64,000 nt of DNA from Misgurnus anguillicaudatus (GCF_027580225.2 NC_073351.2:4518501-4582500); one strand, 5' to 3'. Shown: positions 1 to 9,751, numbered from the stretch's first letter. Numbers and translations: made by a program. The notes: generated by a model not told the origin, from the letters alone.

Positions 1-384
1 TTTGGAATGCAAATCAGGGCTTGGAGAAAATCACTTTGTTACTTTCGTCCCACAGTACTTTCGCCCCGGTTCTCCCCTGCTTAGTATGAGGGTTGCAAAC
101 ATTGTGTTGACCCTGGGACAACCTTTCAATCAACCAATCAGATTTCAGAAATACGTTTACAGTTTGTTTCAAGTTTAAGCTTACAACCAGGATTAGCTGC
201 TTCTAGAGCATTGTTTTTCACTTTATCATGTCCCTCTGATTTTAGGGTTCGGTTATGGTTGGGGTTTGTGGTAGGTTTAGGTGTTACAAAAATGGTTTAC
301 AAAAATGTTGTCCTTGAGTCAACACAATATGTTGCGGACATCAACCACTTGGCAAAATTTCACTTTCTTTTTTTTATTCAGGAT

Positions 385-406
385 TGTGTGTGTGTGTGTG
401 TGTGTG
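385..406. repeat. (TG)n microsatellite
   Basis: About 11 uninterrupted TG units, directly visible. Such tracts are length-polymorphic in fish. Confidence 0.95.
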
Positions 407-1479
407 GTTTTACTGTAGTTGTATATATGGGTTATTTTGCAATGCTTTTGCAAACATTAAGTATGAACATGTATCATCATGTTTAGAAAACTAAAACTAT
501 GAGTCTTTAATTTGGAATATTTTACACTCGAGAGCTTTCTAATATTTCAATTTTAAAGAAGAACACAACTGCTGTTATTTTCTATTTAAAAATGTTCTTT
601 CGGACAGTCAACTCCACACACAAAGCCGTCAGAGTTTTCTTGTTGGAAATAATCGTCTACCTTGTCAAGGAATCATCCAGCTCTGTTTTTCCTCCTCTGA
701 AAAGTGTTGGCTGACATTGGCAGAGAGTTGATGAGGTTTCAGGTCAGCGCCTTCAGCCGTGCTGTTTCCCGCCTTGATCTGGGACCTGTTTCACACAAAC
801 ACAGCTGATTCACATGCTGCCAGCGCTGCGCAGACCTGCTTCATCTGCTCAGAGTAAATCTCGCGAGCCCCAGAAGGCCTGAAACACTGAGAAAATGCCT
901 CACACCCACAATCAGCGCTGTATTCACAATGTCCCAGAATGAACGCGCCGGTAATCTCCTCGCTTCACTCAGACAGACAGAAGAGAAACCGAGGCCCTGC
1001 AGCATCCACCTTTAACCTCTTCCCATCACCCTCAGCTAAAACTAGAAAAAGGCCAATTACTTCACAACCAGTGGTTGAATTATATTTACTCCACATTTAG
1101 TTATCTAGTTCCTTTTTTGTGTTTCTCGACTCAGCACAAGACGAGGCCTCACAGCGCTTGCAGTCTATTTTTTGTATTTTCTGTGCTTTTTTATTTTCTC
1201 TGTCTTCACCTCAAGGTTGCCTGCTATCCGTTTACGCACAATGTGTTTCAAGTTGGTCCAGTTGCTTTAAAAAGCCGAGTTCTCTGGCTGAACCTGCGCC
1301 CAACCTTGACACAAAATCAATACTAGGCAAAACTCTTTGAAGAATCACAAATGTAATAAGTGCTGGTACTCTCTGTTTGGAGCCATGCCTATACGCCGCC
1401 CAAAGCACAGGTGCATGCTGGGATACGCCAGGAGGATGCAATGTGATTTATCTTGTAAACCACCCCCTACCCCAATACG

Positions 1480-1482
<3 letters not shown>

Positions 1483-1514
<32 letters not shown>
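1483..1514. repeat. (AC)n microsatellite
   Basis: A 32-bp pure AC tract of 16 units. It lies inside several spurious short open frames that simply translate the repeat. Confidence 0.95.
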
Positions 1515-1516
<2 letters not shown>

Positions 1517-1893
1517 CTGGCTTGCGTTTTGGGAAGATACATGGCAGCAACTCACTAATTGAGTCTACACAGCAGAAAATTGTTAATATACTTTAAATGC
1601 ATTATAAAAGGTTTGTCAAAGCAAATTGAATGTCATTTAATACACTTAAATTTTAAGCGTCATAACCAAATAACATTTTTCATTGTTGTTTCATCATTAA
1701 CATTGTTGTGTTTGAGTGAGCAAGTAAGTGGGGCCGTAGCACAGCAAGAAATAGCCGTCATTTCACTGTCTATGACAGGTTAACTATAGACCCGATGTAG
1801 TCTGGCTATGAGTCTAGTCACTTCTAGCCAAAATAAACTTGAACTTATTTACATGTCATTTTTGCCCAATTTACTTGTGAGTTTTATGATATT

Positions 1894-2307
1894 TAGGGTG
1901 ACCACCACCACCTAACAAATCAAATGTGGGACAAGTAGTAAGTTTGTGTGGGACATTACATCGAAACATTGAAAGATACAGTAACCTATAAAGATAACTC
2001 CTCTCAACCACTGAATAAAAGCCAGGCTTTAAAATTGGTTGTTTCGGCGCTGCATCAAAGTACTGCAAGAGTGCGATTTAAGAAATCATACAAAACAGTC
2101 TGCTTTGAAATCGCTCTCGCAGTATTTTGATGTCAGTTCTTGCAGCACCTCTTGAAGTCGAACGAACCTTATTGGGTTGAACGAAACCACATGACAATTA
2201 AAAACCAACACACATAAAACGTGGGACATTTCCTAATATGCGACGTGCAGGAGAAAGGTTCGAAATTTTGTGCAGTACAATGCAGAGCGGGACGGGTGGT
2301 CACACTA
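1894..2307. mobile_element. MITE with TAGGGTGACCACC-type ends
   Basis: The left end TAGGGTGACCACC pairs with the right end GGTGGTCACACTA in inverted orientation, about 414 bp apart, flanked by TA/TTA-like bases. The interior carries an imperfect inverted repeat (tactgcaagagtgcg against cgctctcgcagta). A shorter element with GGTGACCAG ends lies at 15987-16194, so a related family occurs twice. There is no coding capacity. The superfamily is not assigned. Confidence 0.6.
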
Positions 2308-2346
2308 ATGATATTCCATCATGTGAGCAAAGTCAACAGTGATTAC

Positions 2347-3144
2347 TAGACCTGTTTGAGTCGTGACTCACTCGGATCTTTAACCCGGATCTTTAAATTA
2401 ACTCATGAGTCGCGAGTCTCTAGTGCCATTAACCCGGATCAGTTGAGCCCTACTACAATTAAATGTAAAACCATAAACAGCGCCACCACACACACAAACC
2501 TCTTTCAACATTATTGATGAGACTTCGCTCGCACTACAGATCCACTCGTAACCGGCTGATCTGCACGAGAAATGATTCGAGATTCTCACTCAGAGCCGGA
2601 AACATTGCAAACTCGAGAGACCTGCGAATCTGCTCTGACTCGAGAATCTCTCGATTCATAACCGGCTGATCCGCGCGAACTGTTTCTCCGGCTCTGTGAG
2701 CTACATAAGCAGGACACAGTTTTTTTCTATATTATTATGCTATTATTAGGTTTATTTTTTTTAAATGGTCGACCATACACACCAAACCTAAAACCTATAA
2801 GCATGTTATCTCAGAAGTGAAAGGCTTTTTTTGTGGATTTGCTTTTGAGGAGACTTCAGTCGCTCTATAGATCCAATAACCGTAACCGGCTCCGGCTTAT
2901 CCACGCGAATCCGGTTAGTGGATCTGTAGAGCGAGTCCCATGGTCTGCGAGTCTGCAATGTTTCCGGCTCTGAGAATCTCGAGTCGCGTGGATCAGCCGG
3001 TTACAAGTGGGTCTGTACTGAGTTTCCTTGGCGATTTAGCAATACTGACTCAAGTGATTCAAGTGACTCACACAACCCGGATCACTTTAGTGAGTGACTC
3101 ACAATTACCCGGATCCTTAAAAGGAGTCGAGTTTGCCAGGCCTA
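2347..3144. mobile_element. hAT-type non-autonomous element with exact 8-bp TSD
   Basis: The element is bounded by a perfect direct duplication GTGATTAC (2339-2346 and 3145-3152). Its ends are TAGACCTG and CAGGCCTA, inverted with one mismatch. Eight-base duplications with T at position 2 and A at position 7 are typical of hAT insertions. The interior is a mosaic of short inverted and direct sub-repeats, such as AACCGGCTGATC and its complement, and repeated CCCGGATC and GTGACTCA motifs. Such subterminal arrays are commonly transposase-binding sites in this superfamily. No open frame of note. Confidence 0.85.
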
Positions 3145-3534
3145 GTGATTACAAGGTTTAGTTATTTATTTATTAATTTCATTTAGTTTTGAGCTATGGT
3201 TAAGCTCCTCATCAATATCGGCACTTTAGCAGCATTTATATGTATAAAATGTATTGCTGGATAAGGAATTAAATATAAACCTTAAGATGCAGATTAAGGC
3301 GCAAGAATAAACAAAGCTTTAGACGTCTATTAAATTTCCACTGACAACGCAAATTTTGGGTAGGTTTAGTCTAGATGTCTGGACTGTGTTTGGACAGCTT
3401 TTACGTGTTTTTTAAATGCAAAATAGCTTGCTGGAAGAAGAGTAAATTTTATAGCATATTAGAAAATGCACTGCAAACCTATTAATTAAATTCATCTATA
3501 AAATCTAGGCTTTAATGAAGCTGGGTATAATAAC

Positions 3535-5004
3535 CAGGGATGTGCACAGGGGGGTTGCTCAGGTTGCCCGGGCAACTGCCCATATGCCCTTCTCAACTCA
3601 AGTTGCCCTTCCTTACTTCGTTTGTGCGGCGTTCCTTCGTTACTGTATTTTAATTAATTACAAAATGTGTATCTTATTTTTAAATTTCCGTCCCGTATTT
3701 CTGGGGCATTCGCGAATTAATGATTCGTTTGAGTCGATTCCTTACGAAGTAATGCAAATAAGTGAGTCTTTTGAGTCGATTCTTCACAAAGCAAATGGGC
3801 CAAACGTTTTGATTTGGTTCGCAAATCAGTTTGAATGAATTGTTCAGATTGCGGCAAAAACTGAATAACAATGTTGGGTGATAAACAATGTTGGGTGACA
3901 TGGATATGAATTTACTAATCTTTTAACTAAAAGCAAAACTTCACACATCTACCCGCCATACACGCGACCTGTTCGTCGTCAGACACAGTTAAACGCGCGC
4001 AGCCTCCAGAAGCATTGTAGCACAGATTGAAGAAAATCAATCGATGATATTTTTGCGTGTAGGGGAAAACCCCCTTCCGATACTTTGTCGCTGGTGCCCT
4101 CCAATTGCCAACATTGGTAAGACTGAACGTGCTGTCCGGGACGTCTGATTCGCTGTATACTGTACTTTATGATGTAAGGGCTTCTCACAACACACACGTG
4201 ACGTGAGATTCACAGGAAAAGAGTTTTGTCTAAAATCAGTTTGTATCATGTAAGTGTAAACTGTTGATGTCCTCAGACCATCTTAGGAGATTCTCTAACT
4301 TAGTGAATGCAAAACTCTCTTTTCAGTTTACTTGTCTGATATTTCAGCTAAAAGCTACATCAAAATTGAGACTAGAGTTAATTTGTAATGCTTGTCTATT
4401 CTGTGTTTGTATTCTTTTTTCTGTACTGTTTGTGTATGTTGCAGTTTTACACATACATACTGTACTGTATAAGTGCCCTTCATAAGTATTGGGAAAATAC
4501 AGGCAAAATTCCTCTGTTTGCTGTGGAGTCAAGAAATGTCTAAACATTAAAGGTGAACATGAGACAAAAGTACAGAATCTGTCACATTTATTTTTTACCT
4601 GTTTTAACATAGACAATATTCCACCTCAAATGAACAACACATTTGTATTTTAATACTCCTATCTAATTTGGGCAAATTGAGACCATTGACTAAGAAGTGT
4701 GTAAGTGATGAGCTGTGTCCTGATGCATTAATTATTCACACATGAAAAGCAATAAATGTGTAGGATCAGTTTGATTCACTTATGTGCATTTGGGTACAAC
4801 ACACATAAATCAGCATTAAATGCTGTTGTTCTTTAAAGCATGTATGTGTTGAAACATAAACAAAGGTTAATAAAATGTGACATTCTGTACATCTGTTATT
4901 CTCAGTTCTTCATATAGGCCGTGAGTTTTAATTTTTATTTTGGGGGGGTGCCCTTTTTTTTAGGTCAGAACAACTGCCCCTCAAAATTCCTGTGCACGTC
5001 CCTG
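3535..5004. mobile_element. hAT-type non-autonomous element with exact 8-bp TSD
   Basis: An exact ATAATAAC duplication (3527-3534 and 5005-5012) flanks ends CAGGGATGTGCACAGG and CCTGTGCACGTCCCTG, inverted apart from a one-base difference. The total is 1470 bp. The 107-codon open frame that starts at 3515, outside the element, has no recognisable domain and is not taken as a gene. The interior has a doubled GAGTCGATTC motif and a Tc1-like fragment near 4469, so the element has itself been a landing site. Confidence 0.87.
4469..4640 (+). mobile_element. Probable Tc1/mariner-like end fragment
   Basis: The stretch starting TA-AGTGCCCTTCATAAGTAT resembles the opening of fish Tc1/mariner-type repeats as I remember them. 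No matching inverted end was found downstream, so at most one terminus is present, inside the hAT element at 3535-5004. Assignment rests on recollection only. Confidence 0.3.
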
Positions 5005-5113
5005 ATAATAACTGTAAATTACAAAAAGCAGCATACACTGTAAAAACGTTGCTGTAGTTATGCAGCTTTAAATATTGAAATGTATGTTATTTACTGGCAA
5101 CAGTTTGTTTAAA

Positions 5114-5338
5114 GTTAAATGAACATTGAACATTAAGTCTTTGTCTTTACAGAATAAAACTATAAAATAACATCCTTGTGCAAAGCACTCTGGGAACCAG
5201 AAATCCTCATCAACTTTTTATTTTTCTTCAACTTTTTTCCTTTAGATTTTGGTTCCCAGAATGCTTTGCATGAGGCTGTTATTATAGTTTTATTCTGTAA
5301 AGATAAAGACTTGTTAATGTTTAATGTTCATTTAACTT
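5114..5338. repeat. Long imperfect palindrome
   Basis: Arms of about 93 bp (5114-5208 and 5246-5338) are inverted copies with a few mismatches. They pair AGTTAAATGAACATT with AATGTTCATTTAACT, and CTGGGAACCAGAAATC with its counterpart GATTTTGGTTCCCAG. The 37-bp T-rich centre would form the loop. It lies just inside the left edge of the nested stack and is either part of the host element or a separate foldback MITE. Confidence 0.75.
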
Positions 5339-5732
5339 TGAGCAAACTGTTGCTTCACTCTTAGAACGAATGTGTTAAAAACAAACAACACATAGTGTTG
5401 ATTCTGGGACAACACACTAAATGCATTGTCCCAGAATTTATTATCAGTTATTATTGAAACAACACATTTTAATACAACTTGTTATATTTTAACACAAAAT
5501 CAACACAAAATGACACATCATTTCAGCGTTTACACCAGCCACGTTTGAGGCGTCTACCGCGCCTAGTTTGCCGCTTGAACAGTTTGAATGCATTCGCATA
5601 ATCATTTTAAAAATTCTTGTGCAAATGGTTACTTTTATTTTGAAACAACGCGCTTACATCCCCCACAAAGCGGAAGGAGACGCAAGGGTAGCGGTGTTTT
5701 GATTTGAGGGCACGTGCTAGTGCGGGCTGCAA

Positions 5733-5970
5733 AATGGAAGGGAGCGATAAAGATGGCAATGAGCAAGGAGAAGAAACAAACAAGAAAAAACGACAGAAAA
5801 TGTCCAAGGTTTGAGACCATTTCAAATTGAAAAGTAAAGAAACACTGTGGCGTGTGTCCATTGCCAGATCGAGCTAGCATGCCACAACAGCACGTCGTCC
5901 ATGCTGCAGCATCTAAACAGAAAACATCCACTCTACTCAAAGACCGGAGGACCATCACCCGAGACGAGGT
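5733..5970 (+). pseudogene. BED zinc-finger exon of a ZBED-like hAT transposase, broken
   Basis: From the ATG at 5733 a basic, lysine-rich leader (ETNKKKRQKMSK) leads into KV-stop-DHF. A BED finger normally begins VWDHF, so the TGA probably replaces Trp. After a frame change, the zinc ligands CVHC and HLNRKH are readable in the next frame, followed by a Ser/Pro-rich end near a candidate donor (GAG|GTCAAT). A BED finger is the usual DNA-binding N-terminus of ZBED/hAT transposases, and the main exon starts about 1.2 kb downstream on the same strand. At least one nonsense change and one frameshift make this exon non-functional as it stands. Confidence 0.65.
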
Positions 5971-6527
5971 CAATTTTATGTATCATTAAATAAATGTGAT
6001 TGCTAGTTAAGATGAATGCTATGAAACGTTAAGGGATAAACCACAATGGCCAGTGCAATTCTGTGAAAATGTACCGCACGACGAATTTAACAGCCTAAGT
6101 TATACCAAGGATACTTAGTAAAGAAATACATTTACGTCCAGAAAAAGCTGGGAATGGCTCTTACAATGAGACATACTACTAGATACTTTTTTAATACAGT
6201 GGCTTGGATGAATACTTGTTTGAATACTGAATAATACATTGTTGTAACGTTAATAACGTTAATAAGCTGTGCTTCAATACAGCTGTGCCCGGTTGCATGA
6301 AAGTCCTTAAGCTAAGAAATCCCTTAAATATAAGGTTAAGGGTGCCCTTAATAAAAAATGGGTTGCAAGAAAAACCCTTAAGTGAACCTTAAGGCTGTCA
6401 ATAAGTATTTACCCTTAAATGCAAAAGTATTATCTTAGGTTCTGCTATGCGTTGCTACAAAGTCCTTAAGTTCCATTTCCCCTTAAAAACTTAAGGAGCT
6501 ATAACAGGTCCCTTAACGTCACACACG

Positions 6528-6655
6528 ATGGCTGATTTTATGGTTAATTAAGAAAATGAAGTACAAACGCGCATTTCTAACGATCGAAATAATCCCTTAG
6601 AGAAAAGTGATGCACATTTATTAGGAGAATAGCGGTTTGATCGTCCGTCAATCTA
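6528..6655 (+). pseudogene. Relic N-terminus of a PIF/Harbinger (HARBI1-like) transposase
   Basis: One frame from ATG at 6528 reads MADFMVN-stop-ENEVQTRIS and continues to LLGE-stop-RFDRPSI before a TAA at 6653. The ending fits the fish Harbinger transposase start, where a Y-R-F-D-R-x-S-I motif precedes the helix-turn-helix region (family knowledge). Two nonsense codons interrupt 42 codons without frame loss, so the decay looks like point mutation. The catalytic DDE part is absent: this is an internally deleted element that kept only its first exon. Confidence 0.55.
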
Positions 6656-6928
6656 AAGTGCTTCAAGTTAAAAAAAAGTGCTTCAAGTTTGAATTACTTT
6701 GAGGTTTTATACATTTATACACTTTGTTGTTTGCAATGTTTCATTGTACACAAATACGCCGTCTGTTGAGCTGCGTGCGTTGATTTGTTTACACTGTGAA
6801 ATTTTGTAACTATAGCAACCGCTTCTCCGCTGCTGTGTTTTGGCAGAGACTATCATAAAATACTTAGTATAAATACTTAGGTAAGGGTGACAGTTAAGAC
6901 CTTGTTACAACTCTCTTAAATTAATCCC

Positions 6929-6959
6929 TTACCTGAGGGATTTTTTCTCCCTCAGGTAA
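6929..6959. repeat. Perfect 12-bp stem hairpin
   Basis: TTACCTGAGGGA (6929-6940) and TCCCTCAGGTAA (6948-6959) are exact inverted copies around a 7-nt T-rich loop. It lies inside the right part of the 6283-6996 element and is probably a structural remnant of it. Confidence 0.9.
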
Positions 6960-7161
6960 ACACCTCATTTAAGGAGTTACATGCAACCGTGCACAGGTCT
7001 TTTAGGTTGATTGCAATAAGGTTTATATTTACACAGTCATGATAACGAACTAATAACTAACTGTATGATAATGATATTTTGTTTTAGTAATAAATATCAT
7101 TAATAATTATTTTTCAATAATTATATTTAACTTCTTTTTCAGTAAATCATCACAGCTTCGT

Positions 7162-8499
7162 ATGGACAGATATGTGCGGACATCTACTTCATGTTCCACT
7201 GAGCAAGCAGCTGAGTTTTCAGACAGTATTTTAAACATGATTGTCACAGACATGCACCCACTGTCCATGGTGGAGGATGATGGCTTTAAAGCAATGATTT
7301 CCACTTTCAATCCCAAGTACGAGCTTCCTTCAAGACCCTTCTTCATGAAAAAGATTGAGACAAATTATGAATGTATTAAAGGCAAGTTAAAGAAATCCCT
7401 GAAAGAGACTGACAGCATTGCACTCACAACTGATATTTGGACGAGCGTTGCAACAGAGGCTTATCTGGGAGTGACATGTCACTATCTTGGGGAGGATTGG
7501 GAAATGCTGTCCCACTGCCTGACGACGATGCCCCTTGAAGAGAGACACACCGCTGCTAATATTGCAGAGTGGGTTGAGGATGTAACTTCCAAATTCGACA
7601 TTCCACCTGAAAAAATCAAGGCTGTTGTGCACGACAATGGTGCTAATGTCGTAGCAGCAGCAAAGATTTTGCAAGAAAGACATGGATGGGCATCAGTGAG
7701 ATGTGCAGGGCACACCCTTAACTTGGTTGTACAAAGCTCTCTAAAGATCCACCAAGCTATATCCAAGTGCGTGGCTGCTGGGAGATGCCTTGTTGAACAT
7801 TTTAAGAAGAGTGAACTTGCTTGCACCAAGTTGAAGGAGAAGCAGAAGCAAATGGGCACCAAGACAAACATGCTGGTGCAAGATGTATGCACACGTTGGA
7901 ACAGCACCTATCAAATGTTGTCCAGGCTGTTAGAACAAAGATGGCCGGTAACTGGTGCACTCTCTGACCCAGCAGTGACTCAGAGAGGGAAACACTACCT
8001 TGATCTAAAGCCTGAACAGTGGAACCTGATAGAGGAGCTGAGCCAGGTCCTTCAGCCCTTTGACGCAGCTACAGTGTTTCTGAGCGGACAGCACTATGTT
8101 ACACTCTCTGCACTTCCACAGCTAGTGCACAAACTTAAGAACAACATACAGACTCCAGAGTTTGAGACTGCACCAGTGAGGTCATTCCAGGCTCATGCAA
8201 CAGAACAGATCACAGCAAGATGGCAAGGCTTGACAGAGTTTACACCTGAATCTCCAAACATCACCCTGCTTGCTGCGGCGCTGGATTCAAGGTTTCGAAA
8301 ACTAAAGTTCTTGCCTGCTGACCAAGTATTCAAGGTCCAAAGCACAGTACAAACCATGGCTCTTGCCGTTGCCACCAAAAAGCAACCAAAGCAGCCCACT
8401 GCTAGTGAAAATGGAACATCCAGCACAGTACACGACTCCCCAGAAGCTCATGCCAAGAGGGTCACATCGTTCCTTGACATCAGACTCCAGCTCCAGTGA
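7162..8499 (+). CDS. hAT (ZBED-like) transposase, main exon, decayed gene
   Basis: This 445-codon frame is the only long coding sequence here. It encodes the RNase-H-like core of a hAT transposase, the nuclear enzyme that cuts and reinserts the element. Visible landmarks in order are TTDIWTS (first catalytic Asp at residue 91), HDNGANV (Asp 158), CAGHTLNLV (the Cys/His pair at 181-184), CTRWNSTY (Trp 246) and ALDSRFRKLKFL (375-384). The exon probably begins at 7143 after a polypyrimidine acceptor (TTCTTTTTCAG), so the ATG at 7162 is internal to the original protein. Near 8490 the frame slips: an acidic SSSSDEEEKEQQ stretch that should follow is in another frame. The C-terminal dimerisation region is truncated in the next exon, and the BED exon upstream is broken. 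It is therefore a near-intact core in a dead gene; domestication cannot be excluded but nothing shows it. Confidence 0.85.
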   Translation: MDRYVRTSTSCSTEQAAEFSDSILNMIVTDMHPLSMVEDDGFKAMISTFNPKYELPSRPFFMKKIETNYECIKGKLKKSLKETDSIALTTDIWTSVATEAYLGVTCHYLGEDWEMLSHCLTTMPLEERHTAANIAEWVEDVTSKFDIPPEKIKAVVHDNGANVVAAAKILQERHGWASVRCAGHTLNLVVQSSLKIHQAISKCVAAGRCLVEHFKKSELACTKLKEKQKQMGTKTNMLVQDVCTRWNSTYQMLSRLLEQRWPVTGALSDPAVTQRGKHYLDLKPEQWNLIEELSQVLQPFDAATVFLSGQHYVTLSALPQLVHKLKNNIQTPEFETAPVRSFQAHATEQITARWQGLTEFTPESPNITLLAAALDSRFRKLKFLPADQVFKVQSTVQTMALAVATKKQPKQPTASENGTSSTVHDSPEAHAKRVTSFLDIRLQLQ

Positions 8500-8786
8500 T
8501 GAAGAAGAGAAGGAGCAGCAGTTAAACCAAGCTGTGCAGAGAGAGGTAGGCAGTTTTTTAGTCCTCTTTAACAATTTTCACACTAAGGCATTACCCATAA
8601 TAGAAAAAAACTGAAAATGACTTGCAAAAGATAAATAACAAAACTCAATTTTAATTTTTTGTTGTTGTCAAAACTATTCCACAGATCTTGATGTATTTCG
8701 GAGAACATCCCCTGTCCAAGAGGGAAAATCCACTGTCATGGTGGAAGATGAATGCAGCACGCTATTGTCTACAATTGCACAATTAA
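8500..8786 (+). pseudogene. Truncated C-terminal part of the same hAT transposase
   Basis: After the frame slip, an acidic stretch (SSSSDEEEKEQQLNQAVQRE) runs to a donor-like GAG|GTAGGC near 8547. A good acceptor (CTATTCCACAG) at 8684 opens a 34-codon piece reading LMYFGEHPLSKRENPLSWWK, then MNAARY, then a stop at 8784-8786. The PLSWWK...ARY block normally opens the hAT C-terminal dimerisation domain. The conserved PxSxxxERLFS portion that should follow is not found in the next few hundred bases. The enzyme would lack its dimerisation end and probably the third acidic catalytic residue. Confidence 0.65.
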
Positions 8787-8879
8787 TGGGGATATCCAGA
8801 TAAATGTCAAAAAATATTGTTGAGTCATCTTGTCAATAAAGAGAAAACTTTCCCTAAGGAGTTTCTAACTTAAATTCAT

Positions 8880-9130
8880 TTCCACTATCCACTGGGTGCC
8901 AATCTTACCCAACTGCATTCACTCAACACTAAAAACACTGTGTTTTTGTTCGTAGCTCTGAATCTGATCTCTTACTAAAGTTCTTCACAAAAATGGAATT
9001 ATCTCCGCTTTTAGCTGAAAACTTGAGAGGTGATAAGAGAACAAATGAAGGTAGGATGAAACTTTTTTTTTTGTTTTTTTTTTAAGCGCAGGATCTGTTC
9101 TTTCATTTGATATTTTATGTTTATTTAAAG
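8880..9130 (+). repeat. Dispersed repeat shared with 26595-26880
   Basis: Blocks such as TCTGAATCTGATCTCT, ACAAAAATG and CTGTTCTTTCATTTGATAT occur in the same order and spacing at both places. This is an interspersed family, and in the second copy a Harbinger element has inserted just after the last block. No ends or coding potential recognised. Confidence 0.65.
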
Positions 9131-9187
9131 AAGATAATTTTTCTGTAAGGCATTAAACTAAAACTGGGTGGCAACTTAAAAAAAACG

Positions 9188-9228
9188 TTATAACAGCTAA
9201 GGGGGTAACAGCTTCTTAGCTGTTATAA
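9188..9228. repeat. Perfect 14-bp stem inverted repeat
   Basis: TTATAACAGCTAAG and CTTAGCTGTTATAA flank a 13-nt loop. The stem is exact. It may be the core of a small foldback element beside the repeat at 8880-9130. Confidence 0.9.
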
Positions 9229-9342
9229 AATGCACTGATAACCCACTGCTTCTTGGGGCTTATTGCTTTAAAAAAAGGCAGGAATGTCACGCGTCGATAA
9301 ACGTCACGTGACTCAAAGTGAAATGTGTATTTACAACTTACC

Positions 9343-9555
9343 AGATTGCCCAATGTCCTCACTGACACTCTTTCAAGCAAGGTCCTTTTTATTCCTGTCT
9401 CTATAGAAATAAGAACTTGTGTCGTATAGCTCCAGGTGACTGCTTATGGACAATATCAAGCGTTCCTTCATGCTGAATGAGTGACTCCGGGCGGGGCTGC
9501 CTCCACAGCAACAAGCAGGCTCCTGATTGGTTAATGCAGTGCAAAAATCCGCCAA
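9343..9555 (-). pseudogene. MADF-domain exon of a PIF/Harbinger element (copy 1)
   Basis: On the minus strand the frame reads MKERLILSISSHLELYDT, then a Tyr-Arg-Asp-Arg-Asn block (YFYRDRNKKDLA). This fits the MADF (Myb/SANT-like) pattern of LI..V..HPELYD followed by YRNR.KK. The exon ends at a consensus donor (CTG|GTAAGT in reverse, 9337-9342). A frameshift separates KKDLA from the last part (VSEDIGQSG). MADF proteins are the DNA-binding partner of the transposase in many Harbinger elements. The upstream half (PACCCGGSP) looks like translated leader. Confidence 0.65.
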
Positions 9556-9751
9556 AGTTCAAAGACTTCCAGACACGTGTCAACGTGTCTTTACATTGAC
9601 TTTACATTGAAATCACTTGCGCTTGCGCTACTACCGCGGCTGGTGTAAACGCAGCATAAGAGTGTAGTAAATAGCATAACTTTAAATCTACAGTAAGTTA
9701 CTGGCAAACAGCTGACAGTAATGCTGTAATTTCTATAACATTTTTACAGTG

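Larger units (their letters stand above)
1..1893. other. Intergenic or intronic stretch without recognisable gene
   Basis: No frame has exon-like composition with splice sites, and the longest open frames (about 60-90 codons) run through microsatellites. The stretch at about 60-360 (GTTGACCCTGGGACAAC and later GGTTGGGGTTTGTGGTAGG) has the feel of a dispersed fish repeat, but no ends were found. About 600-1050 is more GC-balanced and free of simple repeats. Confidence 0.5.
6283..6996. mobile_element. Harbinger-type element inside the hAT gene intron
   Basis: The left end TGTGCCCGGTTGCATG matches, inverted, the right end CATGCAACCGTGCACA. Both are followed inward by a GTCCTTAA or TTAAGGA-type motif. 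The element sits between the BED exon and the main transposase exon, so it adds about 0.7 kb of intron. It holds a relic of a Harbinger transposase start (6528-6655) and a perfect hairpin at 6929-6959. A clean target duplication is not evident. Confidence 0.6.
5524..9656. mobile_element. PIF/Harbinger-type element, enlarged by an internal hAT gene
   Basis: Ends are CAGCGTTTACACCAGCC at the left and GGCTGGTGTAAACGCAGCA at the right, followed by TAA. A second copy at 19223-19985 has the same ends (TGCTGCGTTTACACC after TAA), the same left interior (GTTTGCCGCTTGAACAGTTT) and the same right interior with a MADF-coding minus-strand exon. The shared sequence stops near 5595 on the left and resumes near 9280 on the right. 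The hAT transposase gene between these points was therefore inserted or captured. TAA duplications plus a MADF-type second protein are hallmarks of PIF/Harbinger. Confidence 0.75.
5356..9664. mobile_element. Second element of the stack (CACTCTTA / TAAGAGTG ends)
   Basis: The CACTCTTA end at 5356 matches TAAGAGTG at 9657-9664. Between 5364 and 5523 is element body (repeated AACACA motifs and TGTCCCAGAAT). The right side keeps only the last eight bases, so the next insertion landed almost at its right terminus. The call depends on these eight bases and is therefore tentative. Confidence 0.4.
5036..9751. mobile_element. Outermost element of a nested stack (CACTGTAAAAA ends, TA flanks)
   Basis: The left end CACTGTAAAAAC (after TA at 5034-5035) matches the inverted right end TTTTTACAGTG (before TA at 9752-9753). 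Both sides also contain a TTACTGGCAA(A)CAG motif. The original element was probably only a few hundred bases, because nearly all of the 4.7 kb is later insertions. The TA duplication fits a Tc1/mariner-like target choice, though the ends are short. Confidence 0.6.

Noticed and set aside
5635..5973. 112-codon minus-strand open frame
   Set aside because: Antisense shadow of the BED zinc-finger exon, which has the recognisable motif on the plus strand.
7482..7907. 141-codon minus-strand open frame
   Set aside because: Antisense to the hAT transposase core, with no domain of its own.
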